DNA of 64,000 nucleotides, taken from Chitinophagaceae bacterium. GTDB taxonomy: Bacteria > Bacteroidota > Bacteroidia > Chitinophagales > Chitinophagaceae. The position numbers were made by a program, and so were the translations under genes. The notes under the pieces were generated by a model. The model searched no databases and had not been told where the DNA came from. It saw only the letters and a list, made by a program, of their open reading frames with translations. Below are positions 17,056 to 25,884 of this stretch, in pieces. Each line of letters opens with the position of its first letter. The first letter of the stretch is position 1. The stretch covers positions 1-64,000 of the forward strand of contig JAIETM010000009.1 in NCBI GenBank assembly GCA_019745155.1, written 5' to 3'.

Positions 17056-18096
17056 TTATTTTGTTGAGAGATAATTGATTTCGTTTTGCGCTATTACTCG
17101 ATTGTAAAGTCGTATTTCATCAATTCTTCTTTCTGGTCTATTGGGCAATGACGGGTTATCCCATTTAACAATATTTAAATTTCCGTTGGGAGAGTTTATT
17201 TGTCCTGTAAAGTTGGATGTTGCAACTATTTGAGAGTTGAAATATAATTTCAATTGACTTCCATCATAAGTAGCAGCAACATGACACCATGTTTGGAATT
17301 GACTTTTAAGAATATCAGCGTATGCAATAGGCCCATTAGAGATGTTAAATATAAGTCTATACTTATCAGGCCCACTTGAGCCGTCATTCTGATCAAGCCC
17401 AACAAAAAAGCCATTACTAAAGTTTGTTCCATTGCCTACTATAATCAGAGTACTATATGAATAATTTTCTGGCTTAGAAAACCAAAAAGAAACAGAAAGT
17501 TTGTTTGTCAACCCTAATTGAGATGTTTGGGGAACAAGGATATAGTCATTAACAGTTGAAAAAGAGTAAGCTTTTGAAGAAATACCTAGACGATCGGGTA
17601 TTAAACTTGCTTGGCCAACTACTTGACCATTCCGATTATTCCCACTTTCATCATTCACACTACCATTAAATGGGTAATAAGCAATTAAACCATTGGCTAA
17701 ACTTGTTGGCGTTGCCGATAATTGCGCGATAATATCATTTAGCTGCGCTAATAAGGACGCTAACTGCTGATTAAGCGATGCTATTTGTGAGTTTATGTTC
17801 GTTATATTGGCATTAGCTTGCGCTAGCTGTGTATTTAACGTATTGATTTGTAGGAGTATACTTGTAATTTGTGTTTTGATTGAATCGACTCTGGCATTAA
17901 CAGAATTAATAGAATTATTCAATGCTGACATAGCTGCCATCAGTGAATCTGTTCTTCTTTGAAGCGTAAGCACGTCAGACCTTAGCTGCCTTATATCTCC
18001 CGAATAATCAACCTGCTTTTGACATGAGGTTATTGTACCAACTAAGGAAACCAAAATTGCAAAGCAGATGACTGATTTTGTTTTTTTTAAATGCAT
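17056..18096 (-). CDS. LamG/concanavalin-like lipoprotein with long coiled coil
   Basis: 346 residues. A lipoprotein signal ends at SLVGTITSC (Cys near residue 25). Residues about 30-130 are a continuous coiled coil with regular leucine, isoleucine and valine spacing and many Gln, Asn and Ser (repeats like INTLNTQLAQANANI). Residues about 137-346 form a LamG/pentraxin-like jelly roll (LIAYYPFNGSVNDESGNNRNG, SVSFWFSKP, WCHVAATYDGSQLKLYFNSQ, IDEIRLYNRVI). It should stand off the membrane on a stalk and bind a carbohydrate or surface ligand. It is divergent from the membrane protein at 18299 and may be functionally linked to it. Confidence 0.75.
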   Translation of the reverse strand: MHLKKTKSVICFAILVSLVGTITSCQKQVDYSGDIRQLRSDVLTLQRRTDSLMAAMSALNNSINSVNARVDSIKTQITSILLQINTLNTQLAQANANITNINSQIASLNQQLASLLAQLNDIIAQLSATPTSLANGLIAYYPFNGSVNDESGNNRNGQVVGQASLIPDRLGISSKAYSFSTVNDYILVPQTSQLGLTNKLSVSFWFSKPENYSYSTLIIVGNGTNFSNGFFVGLDQNDGSSGPDKYRLIFNISNGPIAYADILKSQFQTWCHVAATYDGSQLKLYFNSQIVATSNFTGQINSPNGNLNIVKWDNPSLPNRPERRIDEIRLYNRVIAQNEINYLSTK

Positions 18097-18298
18097 GACA
18101 TTTTTTACTCAAAAATGCGCCACTACAACTTTAATTTTTAGATTTAGGTTACTAAATGAGTTATCAATTAGGTACTCCTTTGAAATTGCAATAAATAGAT
18201 TTAAACTGTTATTTTTAAAGTATTAACAAATTAGGTTATTTTTTAATAACCATCCATGCCTGAACCCAAACCATGTAAGAGTTTAAAGTAATTCAAGA

Positions 18299-19714
18299 AT
18301 GAGACCATTTCTCCTGCTTCTGTTTTTTGTCGCATGTACAATGAAAAACAAGACCTTTTCTCAAGTATATAAGGTAAAGAGAACTGAACTATTAGAATAT
18401 TTATATAGATACGAGAAACCAATCTCCTTTATCACAAAAACAAGTAAAGTTGGTAACATTCAAAAACCAGATCAGATAATCCCTGTGTATCAAGGAAACG
18501 GCTGGTATCCTCAACAAAAAATTGTAAAGAATAATAAAGGATTATATGTATTGCTAGATGGAACTGGGCAAGTATATAGGGCTTCAGGTATCTCTGATTC
18601 TTTAATTGAGTTTAGCAGGGTTGATTCAACATTCTTCTTTGGTTACAATTTTGATGCTCTAACCCTATCATACAAAGACACTTTACTTTCAATCGGCGGA
18701 TATGGATATTGGCATACTAATGGTCAAATACGGGCTTTTGGTAATGGCGGAGAGTGGCTATTAAAACCTGTAGATAAAGAAGTTCCTGTAACAGTAAATG
18801 AGCAAATATTTTTTGTAGATACAAATTCGATTTATAGAATCAATTTCCCTTATAAAAATGAAGCGCTTAAGAACGGGATTTATAATAACAAATTAACTAT
18901 TGGAAAAATTGATTTGTCAAATCAAACATACAAGGAGCTAGGCTTTTTAAATAGCTCTAATAATAAAATACAGGACACGAAGAATAGTATAGTAATCAAT
19001 GCTGCTAACTTCGGAGGTGCCATATTCCTTTCAGGAAATAAGGATTGCTACCTGCTTGATTTTAAGAATAACATGATTTATAAAAACAAAAACACAAAAG
19101 TTTTTGATAATCTAATAGGCAGAAAAACAAACTACAATCCTAGATATATTTTTCAAATCGATGATACCATTTTTTTCTCATCACATGAAACTGAGAAGTT
19201 AAATAAGTTTATACTCAAAAGGGATGACTTTGAAGAAGAAGGTTCTCCTATTTATAAAACGAGTAACGAAATAAACTACACTTTGATAACTCAAATAATA
19301 ATAACAATTATAACGATCGTTTCATTAGTACTGCTTTTGGACAATAGAGGGAAAACATCATCAAATTCACTGGAAAATCAAGAAATAATAAGGATAACAG
19401 ATATATCAAGTACACTTTTTGATCAGTTTGAAACTGAAATAATCAGCTTTATAGTAAAGGAAAAGGAAATTTCCGTTGACCAGTTAAATAGTTTTTTAGG
19501 TCTTTCAAAAAAAACCTTCGAGATTCAGAAAAAAGTAAGAAATGAAACTATTAATAAGATCAATGCAAAATTCAAAAAAAATACTAACACTGATTCTGAT
19601 TTGATTGAAAGAACTAGATCAGAAATTGACAAAAGATTTTTTAATTATTTTATAAATCAACACAATCTAGATAAATATAACGCTCTTGGCAATGCCCACA
19701 GCTTGAATACTTGA
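18299..19714 (+). CDS. Single-pass membrane protein, paralogue A of an unnamed family
   Basis: 471 residues. A signal peptide is followed by an extracytoplasmic domain of about 300 residues that looks propeller-like (LLSIGGYGYWHTNGQIRAFGNGGEWLL, VYRASG, CYLLDFKNNMIY). One membrane helix lies at about 326-348. A cytoplasmic tail of about 120 residues follows (ISVDQLNSFLGLSKKTFEIQKKVRNETINKIN, then LIERTRSEIDKRFFNYFI). The tail has a helix-turn-helix look, but no family match comes to mind. The protein at 35458-36867 has the same order and the same conserved positions. The gene faces the LamG-like lipoprotein gene. Stop codons with the next, convergent gene abut exactly. A one-component surface sensor is inference. 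Confidence 0.55.
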   Translation: MRPFLLLLFFVACTMKNKTFSQVYKVKRTELLEYLYRYEKPISFITKTSKVGNIQKPDQIIPVYQGNGWYPQQKIVKNNKGLYVLLDGTGQVYRASGISDSLIEFSRVDSTFFFGYNFDALTLSYKDTLLSIGGYGYWHTNGQIRAFGNGGEWLLKPVDKEVPVTVNEQIFFVDTNSIYRINFPYKNEALKNGIYNNKLTIGKIDLSNQTYKELGFLNSSNNKIQDTKNSIVINAANFGGAIFLSGNKDCYLLDFKNNMIYKNKNTKVFDNLIGRKTNYNPRYIFQIDDTIFFSSHETEKLNKFILKRDDFEEEGSPIYKTSNEINYTLITQIIITIITIVSLVLLLDNRGKTSSNSLENQEIIRITDISSTLFDQFETEIISFIVKEKEISVDQLNSFLGLSKKTFEIQKKVRNETINKINAKFKKNTNTDSDLIERTRSEIDKRFFNYFINQHNLDKYNALGNAHSLNT

Positions 19715-20335
19715 CTAAGTGTAGATAAGTATATCTGTTAACTCTACTCCTTTTTCCAGATAAATAGTCTGCAATCCTACCGCTTGTGCACCGGTGATAT
19801 TCTTAGGCGTATCATCTATAAACAGGGTTTCAGCAGGATTCAGTTGCTGCTCATTCAGAATAAACTGAAAAGCTTCCGAATAAGGCTTGCGCAAGCCCAT
19901 GTACTGTGAGTAGTACGCTTTGATGAAATAGCTGTTGAAATCAATACCCGGATGATCCTGTGCAAAGCGCGCCATGAAAGCATCGTAATGAATCTGATTG
20001 GTGTTGGAGAACAAAAAAATGCGGTAACGCTTGCTCACTTCTTCTAACCACTGTAGTCTTGCTGCAGGAAAGTCTAGCAACATGGCATTCCATGCATCAC
20101 GAATAACTTCATCATTGATGCTCGTGCCTGTTTGCTCGCGAAAGCCTTGATAAAAATCTTGCTCGCTAATCTTACCTGTTTCCAATTGTTCAAACAATGG
20201 ATTAGAAAAATGCTGCGTGAAGTACGAATGAAAGTCGGTAACACCTGCAGCAACAAATGCGTCTTCTGTTAATTGATAATTGAGGTTGAGAAAAACCCCG
20301 CCTAGATCAAAAATAATATTACGAATACCTTGCAT
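19715..20335 (-). CDS. HAD superfamily (subfamily IA) hydrolase
   Basis: 206 residues with motif I NIIFDLGGVFLNL (DxGGV variant of the nucleophile motif), motif II LFSNTNQIH, and motif IV FIDDTPKNITGAQAVGLQTIYL. The helical cap between residues 15 and 90 makes it subfamily IA, like the YihX sugar-phosphate phosphatases. Substrate cannot be stated. It is a single gene between the convergent paralogue A and the DUF389 gene. Confidence 0.85.
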   Translation of the reverse strand: MQGIRNIIFDLGGVFLNLNYQLTEDAFVAAGVTDFHSYFTQHFSNPLFEQLETGKISEQDFYQGFREQTGTSINDEVIRDAWNAMLLDFPAARLQWLEEVSKRYRIFLFSNTNQIHYDAFMARFAQDHPGIDFNSYFIKAYYSQYMGLRKPYSEAFQFILNEQQLNPAETLFIDDTPKNITGAQAVGLQTIYLEKGVELTDILIYT

Positions 20336-20426
20336 GCTGCAAGATTACTGAAGAGAAAGGAAAACTGGTCTTTTGTCTTTGGCCGCTGGTCTTTGGTTTC
20401 TTAACTTTTTGCTTTTCACTTTTGAC

Positions 20427-21713
20427 TTATTGATTAACAACCACTTGCTTCCCCTTCATTCTTACTTTGAGATAGTCAACAATAGCGGTATTGTTCCTTG
20501 GCACTGTCCCATTGTATTGTAAGCCTACTTGGAACACACTATCCTGCAGTGCATTGATCATCCAACCTGCCTGCAGTTGTACGATGCTACTATCTATTTG
20601 CTGTAACTCTTGCAGCAATTGTCCGGCATCAGTTGTATTGCTTTTTTCTAATTGATTCAACGCAGACTCAACAGTTTCCAGCCTTACTTCATTGGCATAT
20701 TGCTGTTCAACAAAATTCAGGAAATCAGATTTAGTGAGTTTATGCTGATCCTGGCGAATGAGCAAACGCGTATTCGGCATTCCGTAATTTGTTTTGACCA
20801 ACTGTTGCAGCGTATCTAACTCTGCCTGACTGAATTTTTTGTCTAACACGATTAATTCAATGCTTGCAGGAACACCTGCATTGATTTTTTTACTCAATAC
20901 AATATGCTCTTTTGCAATAAACTGTTCTTCTACAAAACGATTGGCTTTTTTCCGAAACTTGTTTTCCTGTACAACCTGCCAGGCAAAAAAGATAGCTGGC
21001 AATACCATGATGGCAACAGCCGTACTCATGATACTACGAATGCGGATGGCCTGCTGCTTATCAACATACTGCACTGGTTGAAAGCGCAGGTATTTCACCA
21101 TTAAAAAAGTGGCAATACAGATAAAGGTGCAATTGATGAGGTAGAGATAAAAAGCACCCAACATATATTGTAATTGTGCGGTAGCAATACCATAACCAGC
21201 AGTACACAAGGGTGGCATCAAGGCAGTAGCAATAGCAACACCGGGAATCACATTGGACTTTTCTTTTCTGGATACACCCACAATGCCTGCCAATCCACCA
21301 AACAAAGCAATCAAGACATCAAATATGTTTGGAGAGGTTCTTGCCAGCAATTCTGATTGTGCATCACGCAGTGGTGTGATGAAAAAATAAATAGTGGAGA
21401 CTGTCATTGCGATCAATGTAGCCACCAATAAATTACTCAATGCTTTCTTTAACAAAGCAAAATCGTTGATAGCAAGTGCCATTCCAGCACCAACAATGGG
21501 ACCCATCAATGGAGATATCAACATGGCACCAATAATTACCGCTGTTGAATTGATGTTCAATCCTATGCTTGCAACAAAAATGGCAAAAACCAGTAACCAG
21601 AGATTGGTACCACGAAACACAGAGCTGCTCTTGATAGAAAGCACCACATCTTCTTCAGAAGCTTTATCGGAATGTAACTCGAATAAGTTGCTGAGTTGCT
21701 GCAGAAAAGACAT
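20427..21713 (-). CDS. DUF389 family membrane protein
   Basis: 428 residues from ATG 21713 (a GTG two codons earlier is less likely). The membrane domain of about 6-7 segments contains the family block SIGLNINSTAVIIGAMLISPLMGPIVGAG, then GGLAGIVGVSR, IPGVAIATALMPPLCTAGYGIA. The C-terminal part (about 240-428) is soluble and includes a BON-like region. Function of DUF389 proteins is unknown. It is not clearly in an operon. Confidence 0.82.
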   Translation of the reverse strand: MSFLQQLSNLFELHSDKASEEDVVLSIKSSSVFRGTNLWLLVFAIFVASIGLNINSTAVIIGAMLISPLMGPIVGAGMALAINDFALLKKALSNLLVATLIAMTVSTIYFFITPLRDAQSELLARTSPNIFDVLIALFGGLAGIVGVSRKEKSNVIPGVAIATALMPPLCTAGYGIATAQLQYMLGAFYLYLINCTFICIATFLMVKYLRFQPVQYVDKQQAIRIRSIMSTAVAIMVLPAIFFAWQVVQENKFRKKANRFVEEQFIAKEHIVLSKKINAGVPASIELIVLDKKFSQAELDTLQQLVKTNYGMPNTRLLIRQDQHKLTKSDFLNFVEQQYANEVRLETVESALNQLEKSNTTDAGQLLQELQQIDSSIVQLQAGWMINALQDSVFQVGLQYNGTVPRNNTAIVDYLKVRMKGKQVVVNQ

Positions 21714-21790
21714 GCACACGATTGTTGGTGAATCCCTAATATAGGCAATAAATCAGCCCTTTTCATCGTTCATCAGGGCAAGTTTATCTG

Positions 21791-22663
21791 ATGAAAAAAT
21801 ACCTACAACTGCTACGCGTTTCCAACTACCTGAAAAATGGTTACATATTTATGCCTGCGTTCTTTTCAGGCAGATTACTAGAGAAAGCAGTTTTCATCAA
21901 TAGCTGTATCGCGTTTGCGGCCTTCTCATGTATGGCCAGCGCCATCTATATCCTGAATGACTTGATGGATATTGAAGAAGACAAACTACACCCAGAAAAA
22001 AAATTCAGACCCATTCCTTCAGGCAAAATCAGTAAAGCATCTGCCTATATACTGATGGGAATACTCGTGCTGGCTTCTCTAGGTATTGCCTATTATCTTG
22101 AAGCTACACTTGCTTATATCATCGGCGCATATCTGTTAATCAATATTTTCTACTCCGTTAAATTGAAGCATTTCGCCATTATTGATATTGCCATCATAAG
22201 CATTGGTTTTATCCTGCGTATTGAAGCAGGTAGCGCAGCCACGGGTATCATGATTAGTAAATGGCTCATGATGATGGTATTCTTGTTGTCTATGTTTCAG
22301 GCCTTGGCAAAACGAATGGATGATGTGGTAATGAATACTGACAGCCAGATCATGGTAAGAAAATCCATTAATGGATATAGTTTGGAATTTCTACGCATAG
22401 GTATTTCTATTTTAAGTGCGGTGCTATTCGTGTGCTACCTGATGTATATCACTTCGCCGGAAATTGAAGCAAGACTGGGTATGAATGCCTACTATACAGC
22501 ACTGCCTGTTTTATTAGGCTTATTCCGCTACCTGCAGCTTTGCTATGTGCACAGCCAAAGCGCTTCTCCTGTAAAGATTTTGATCAAAGACCATTTTATT
22601 AAGTTCACCATTTTGGTATGGGTACTGTCGTTTGCCTATCTGCTTAAATACAGTTTACCATGA
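21791..22663 (+). CDS. UbiA-type prenyltransferase, DPPR synthase-like
   Basis: 290 residues, about eight membrane segments. The first conserved Asp motif reads NDLMDIEEDKLHPEKKFRPIPSG at about 55-77. The HP-x-K-x-x-RPI-x-SG ending is characteristic of decaprenyl-phosphate phosphoribosyltransferases, which attach phosphoribose from PRPP to a polyprenyl phosphate. The usual second motif region lies near 110-130 (NIFYSVKLKHFAIIDI). It starts a plus-strand operon whose next genes overlap it by 4 bp and then 1 bp. In mycobacteria the product is dephosphorylated and epimerised to an arabinose donor. Assignment as DPPR-like is family knowledge; the sugar product here is inference. Confidence 0.78.
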   Translation: MKKYLQLLRVSNYLKNGYIFMPAFFSGRLLEKAVFINSCIAFAAFSCMASAIYILNDLMDIEEDKLHPEKKFRPIPSGKISKASAYILMGILVLASLGIAYYLEATLAYIIGAYLLINIFYSVKLKHFAIIDIAIISIGFILRIEAGSAATGIMISKWLMMMVFLLSMFQALAKRMDDVVMNTDSQIMVRKSINGYSLEFLRIGISILSAVLFVCYLMYITSPEIEARLGMNAYYTALPVLLGLFRYLQLCYVHSQSASPVKILIKDHFIKFTILVWVLSFAYLLKYSLP

Positions 22664-23817
22664 GTGCTGCGCAACAGAAGCTTGCAGAAAAAGCATATCC
22701 CTATTTCTTTTTTTCAACCATTCTGTATGTACTGTACAGAAACTGGATGATGTTGATGGAACCCGTGCTTTCCAAAACCCTTTCTTATGCTTTTCGAGAT
22801 GACGACTTCTTTAGCTTCACAAGTGGACATATTCGCAGAGGATTGATTGGCGAATTGCTATACAAACTTCAACGTAATGACATCAATAGTATTATCGCTT
22901 TTACTGTTTTATTACTAGTGAGCTTCTTGCTGATATATGGCAAACTGTTTTTTCGCATCATACAATCACTGCCACTTGCGGAACGCTACTTGCTATTATT
23001 AACGCCCTTTGTATTAAACATGGGCATTGATAGAGAACTCTTTACTTTATTGCCCCTGGTTTGGTATTTCTATCGCAAACAAACCGATCTCTTCTTTTAT
23101 CTCATTATTGCTATTATCCTCTTTGTACATGAGATTGCTTTACTATTTTATCTGCCATTTATTCTGGCACTTTTCCTCAAATCAAGTCCAATAAAAGGTC
23201 TGAATAAAACCATTGCTATTGGTAGTTTAATCAGCGCACTAGCTATTTTATTTGGCATCAAAGAACAGATCACCAATATACTTGAGATAAGCTTTTGGCC
23301 GGCACAAGGTGTTCCGGGATTAACAGAAACCTATCTATACACTTTTGGCGGCATGCCGGTGAGCAAGCTATTGCGCAATCATGGTAGCATTCTCTTACTC
23401 AACATAGAAACACTCTATGCACTTCCGGGCATCCTGCTCTTTATGGCATATAGCTTTAGTTGCTTGAATCGTAACAAATGGTTGCCTTATACGACTGCAT
23501 TTTATCTTGGTGTGAATGCTTTGTTCTTTATTATGACCATCGACTATGGTCGTTATTTCTACCATTTGTTTTTCCTATACCTGTTTTTGCAAAGCAGCGG
23601 ACTAGCAGAAAAAGCAGAAGTCACACTACAGCATCTCGCGCAATCTATAGTAGGCAAATGGATGCACCTGCTACCCCAAATCAATTTTCAGCGATACCAT
23701 ATTTGGATATTGATATTCTTTATCAATGCGCCTATTGGCTACTGGGTAAAAGATACCGAACTTTCACCTCGCTGGTTACAGGAAATTCAATTACTGATCA
23801 ACCAGTTTGCTAACTGA
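22660..23817 (+). CDS. Polytopic membrane protein, putative glycan-related
   Basis: 385 residues with about ten hydrophobic segments and few soluble parts. Between helices are DDDFFSFTSGHIRRGLIGELLYKL near residue 45 and GGMPVSKLLRNHGS near residue 230. I do not recognise the family. The arrangement recalls EpsG-type or GT-C-like polysaccharide proteins. ATG overlaps the stop of the DPPR synthase-like gene by 4 bp, and its own stop overlaps the HAD phosphatase start. This strongly suggests a shared pathway, probably lipid-linked sugar assembly or flipping. Confidence 0.5.
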   Translation: MSAAQQKLAEKAYPYFFFSTILYVLYRNWMMLMEPVLSKTLSYAFRDDDFFSFTSGHIRRGLIGELLYKLQRNDINSIIAFTVLLLVSFLLIYGKLFFRIIQSLPLAERYLLLLTPFVLNMGIDRELFTLLPLVWYFYRKQTDLFFYLIIAIILFVHEIALLFYLPFILALFLKSSPIKGLNKTIAIGSLISALAILFGIKEQITNILEISFWPAQGVPGLTETYLYTFGGMPVSKLLRNHGSILLLNIETLYALPGILLFMAYSFSCLNRNKWLPYTTAFYLGVNALFFIMTIDYGRYFYHLFFLYLFLQSSGLAEKAEVTLQHLAQSIVGKWMHLLPQINFQRYHIWILIFFINAPIGYWVKDTELSPRWLQEIQLLINQFAN

Positions 23818-24428
23818 TGCAGGAGCCAATAAACATATCGAATAGCATTGCATTCTTTGATTTCGACGGTACCATTACCGACAGAGATATTTTCTTTGAT
23901 TTTATTTTTTATCGTTTGAGAAAAGGGCTTTCTCCATGGAAAATTGCGCGCGCTACACCTGTACTAGTTGCCTATGTGTTGAAGCTGATGGATAACGAGA
24001 CGGCGAAAGAAAAAATCTTTGGTATTCTTTTCAAAGGAGAAAGCCTAGCTAGATTTCAGCAAACAGTTAATGCGTATTATCAAGCTTGCTTTTCTAAACG
24101 AATCAGACCTGCTGCTTTGGAAAAAATACAATGGCACAAGTCGATGCAGCATCGTGTAGTAATCGTGAGCGCCAACTTCAATTGGCTAATACAGCCTTTT
24201 GCAGTTGCTCAAGATATTACATGCATTTCAACAGAAGCAGCACTTGAACAAGGAGTCATTACCGGAAAATTTGCTACACCCAATTGTTACGGAGCAGAGA
24301 AAGTACGCAGAATTCGTGCAGCCATTAGCAATCTTGATGCGTACGATGAAATCTATGCATATGGCGACAGCAAAGGAGATACCGCCATGCTAGAAATGGC
24401 CACAAAGCCTTTTTACAAAGCTTTCTGA
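23817..24428 (+). CDS. HAD-IB phosphatase, SerB/phosphoribose phosphatase-like
   Basis: 203 residues. Motif I IAFFDFDGTITDRD at 11-24, motif II VVIVSAN near 120, motif IV YAYGDSKGDTAMLEMA near 180. This is the subfamily IB pattern (SerB-like), with a helical cap at 25-100. Next to a DPPR synthase-like gene, the natural role is removal of the 5-phosphate from polyprenyl-phosphate phosphoribose. That role is inference from context. It overlaps the preceding gene by one base and the convergent glycosyltransferase gene by 16 bp. Confidence 0.78.
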   Translation: MQEPINISNSIAFFDFDGTITDRDIFFDFIFYRLRKGLSPWKIARATPVLVAYVLKLMDNETAKEKIFGILFKGESLARFQQTVNAYYQACFSKRIRPAALEKIQWHKSMQHRVVIVSANFNWLIQPFAVAQDITCISTEAALEQGVITGKFATPNCYGAEKVRRIRAAISNLDAYDEIYAYGDSKGDTAMLEMATKPFYKAF

Positions 24429-25729
24429 TGATTATGCTGCAGATACAGTATTCGATACATCACATAGAGCAGCAATAAAATACCGAAATACAAATAAGAC
24501 TGTGCTGCATTGATGATGGGATATTCAGCCACCACATTCGTAATTGTGAAACAATTACTCACGAGTAAATAAGACATAGCCAACAACCATAAAGTTTTGG
24601 GTAGCTTGGTCCAGATGAACGGCAATGCTGCAGCAAATAAGCCAATCACCACACCATAATGATGTTCCCACGCCACAGGGGATGCTGCTGTAGCAGACAA
24701 TATCATGATGCCAATATCCCAGTATGTACTTTTCGCACCAGCGCGAATGGGTAGTATAAACGCAGCCAATAAAAGCAACACCGTCACCAATAAACTTCCA
24801 TAATACACAACAGGATGGAAAGGCGCAAAACCTTTGGCATCCCAATACAAATTGTTGCCATTAAATAACCAACGATTCAATAAGCCATTCATCGATTGAT
24901 TGGCATAAAAGCCTTCGCCAATTTTAGAGATATGGCTCAATACTTTCAGATAGGCGATGTTCTGTTCAAAACCAAACAGTAATAAAGCAGTTATACCGCC
25001 AATCGCAAGTACCACACTCATGCCTACCGCAAAGCGCCATTCTTTTCTGATGGCTGCCCATAGTAAGAGTAACCCATATTGGGGCTTGCACAAAACAGCC
25101 AAAGCGATCAACACACCAGCAGTTGCTTTTTTTTGTTGCATCCATTGCCACAAAGCCGCTGTTACCAATAAATTGATCACCGCTTGTAGCTGTCCTAATG
25201 AAAAAGCTTTGATCACAGGATAAAAATGCAAGATCATGATAGCTGCTAAAGCTATCCAAGCATATTGTTCTGTTGGTTTAAGCTGAATCGCATGCGCTTT
25301 CATTGCGCTGAGTAAAATGCGAACAGCGAAGTAAATCGTACCCAAAACCGCCAATAAGGAGCACAACTGCAATACAAACAGTAACTGCTGGGGCTCTTGT
25401 ATCAAATACCTTAAGAGATGTACTGGTATCAATGAAGTGAGTGGGTATTGAAATTTTACTTTTTCGATAAAAAAGAGTTGCTCATATACCGGCTTTTGGC
25501 TGTTGAGTAAAATATCCAGCGCTCTGTTCATGGGCATCCAAGAATCATCGCCCGACTGAAACTGTAGCAGATTTAGCAAGTCTGTCCAGACAGTATTTTG
25601 GTGTGTACCGGAAAAATAGGCCGCCAGCAAAATCACCGCATGCACACCCAGGATAACAATCATTGCATATTGAAATAGGCTTCTGAAGAGATTAGCCCTA
25701 GCGGCGCTCATGTGTAAAATAGTTTTCAT
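24413..25729 (-). CDS. GT87-like polyprenol-dependent glycosyltransferase
   Basis: 438 residues from ATG 25729. Eleven or so membrane helices with a first large loop (residues about 35-80, TVWTDLLNLLQFQSGDDSWMPMNRALDILLN, then QFQYPLTSLI) match the DUF2029/GT87 family of GT-C enzymes. That family contains the mycobacterial mannosyltransferase PimE and the arabinosyltransferase AftC. Such enzymes use polyprenyl-phosphate sugars on the periplasmic face. It is convergent with the DPPR synthase-like operon, overlapping its last gene by 16 bp, so it could use that operon's product. Substrate is not shown by the sequence. Confidence 0.68.
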   Translation of the reverse strand: MKTILHMSAARANLFRSLFQYAMIVILGVHAVILLAAYFSGTHQNTVWTDLLNLLQFQSGDDSWMPMNRALDILLNSQKPVYEQLFFIEKVKFQYPLTSLIPVHLLRYLIQEPQQLLFVLQLCSLLAVLGTIYFAVRILLSAMKAHAIQLKPTEQYAWIALAAIMILHFYPVIKAFSLGQLQAVINLLVTAALWQWMQQKKATAGVLIALAVLCKPQYGLLLLWAAIRKEWRFAVGMSVVLAIGGITALLLFGFEQNIAYLKVLSHISKIGEGFYANQSMNGLLNRWLFNGNNLYWDAKGFAPFHPVVYYGSLLVTVLLLLAAFILPIRAGAKSTYWDIGIMILSATAASPVAWEHHYGVVIGLFAAALPFIWTKLPKTLWLLAMSYLLVSNCFTITNVVAEYPIINAAQSYLYFGILLLLYVMYRILYLQHNHQKAL

Positions 25730-25884
25730 ATTAACGAGCGGGCATTGGAATAATTGCCTTTGAATCGTGGGATAAACAAAAAAGCAGCTATGCGTTTTTA
25801 CTGCACAACTGCTTGATTTTGAGGGTGGGCCCAACAGTAATCTTCAGATAGCAACGGAAACCCATTGCGCTAGTCTCCTAGCTT

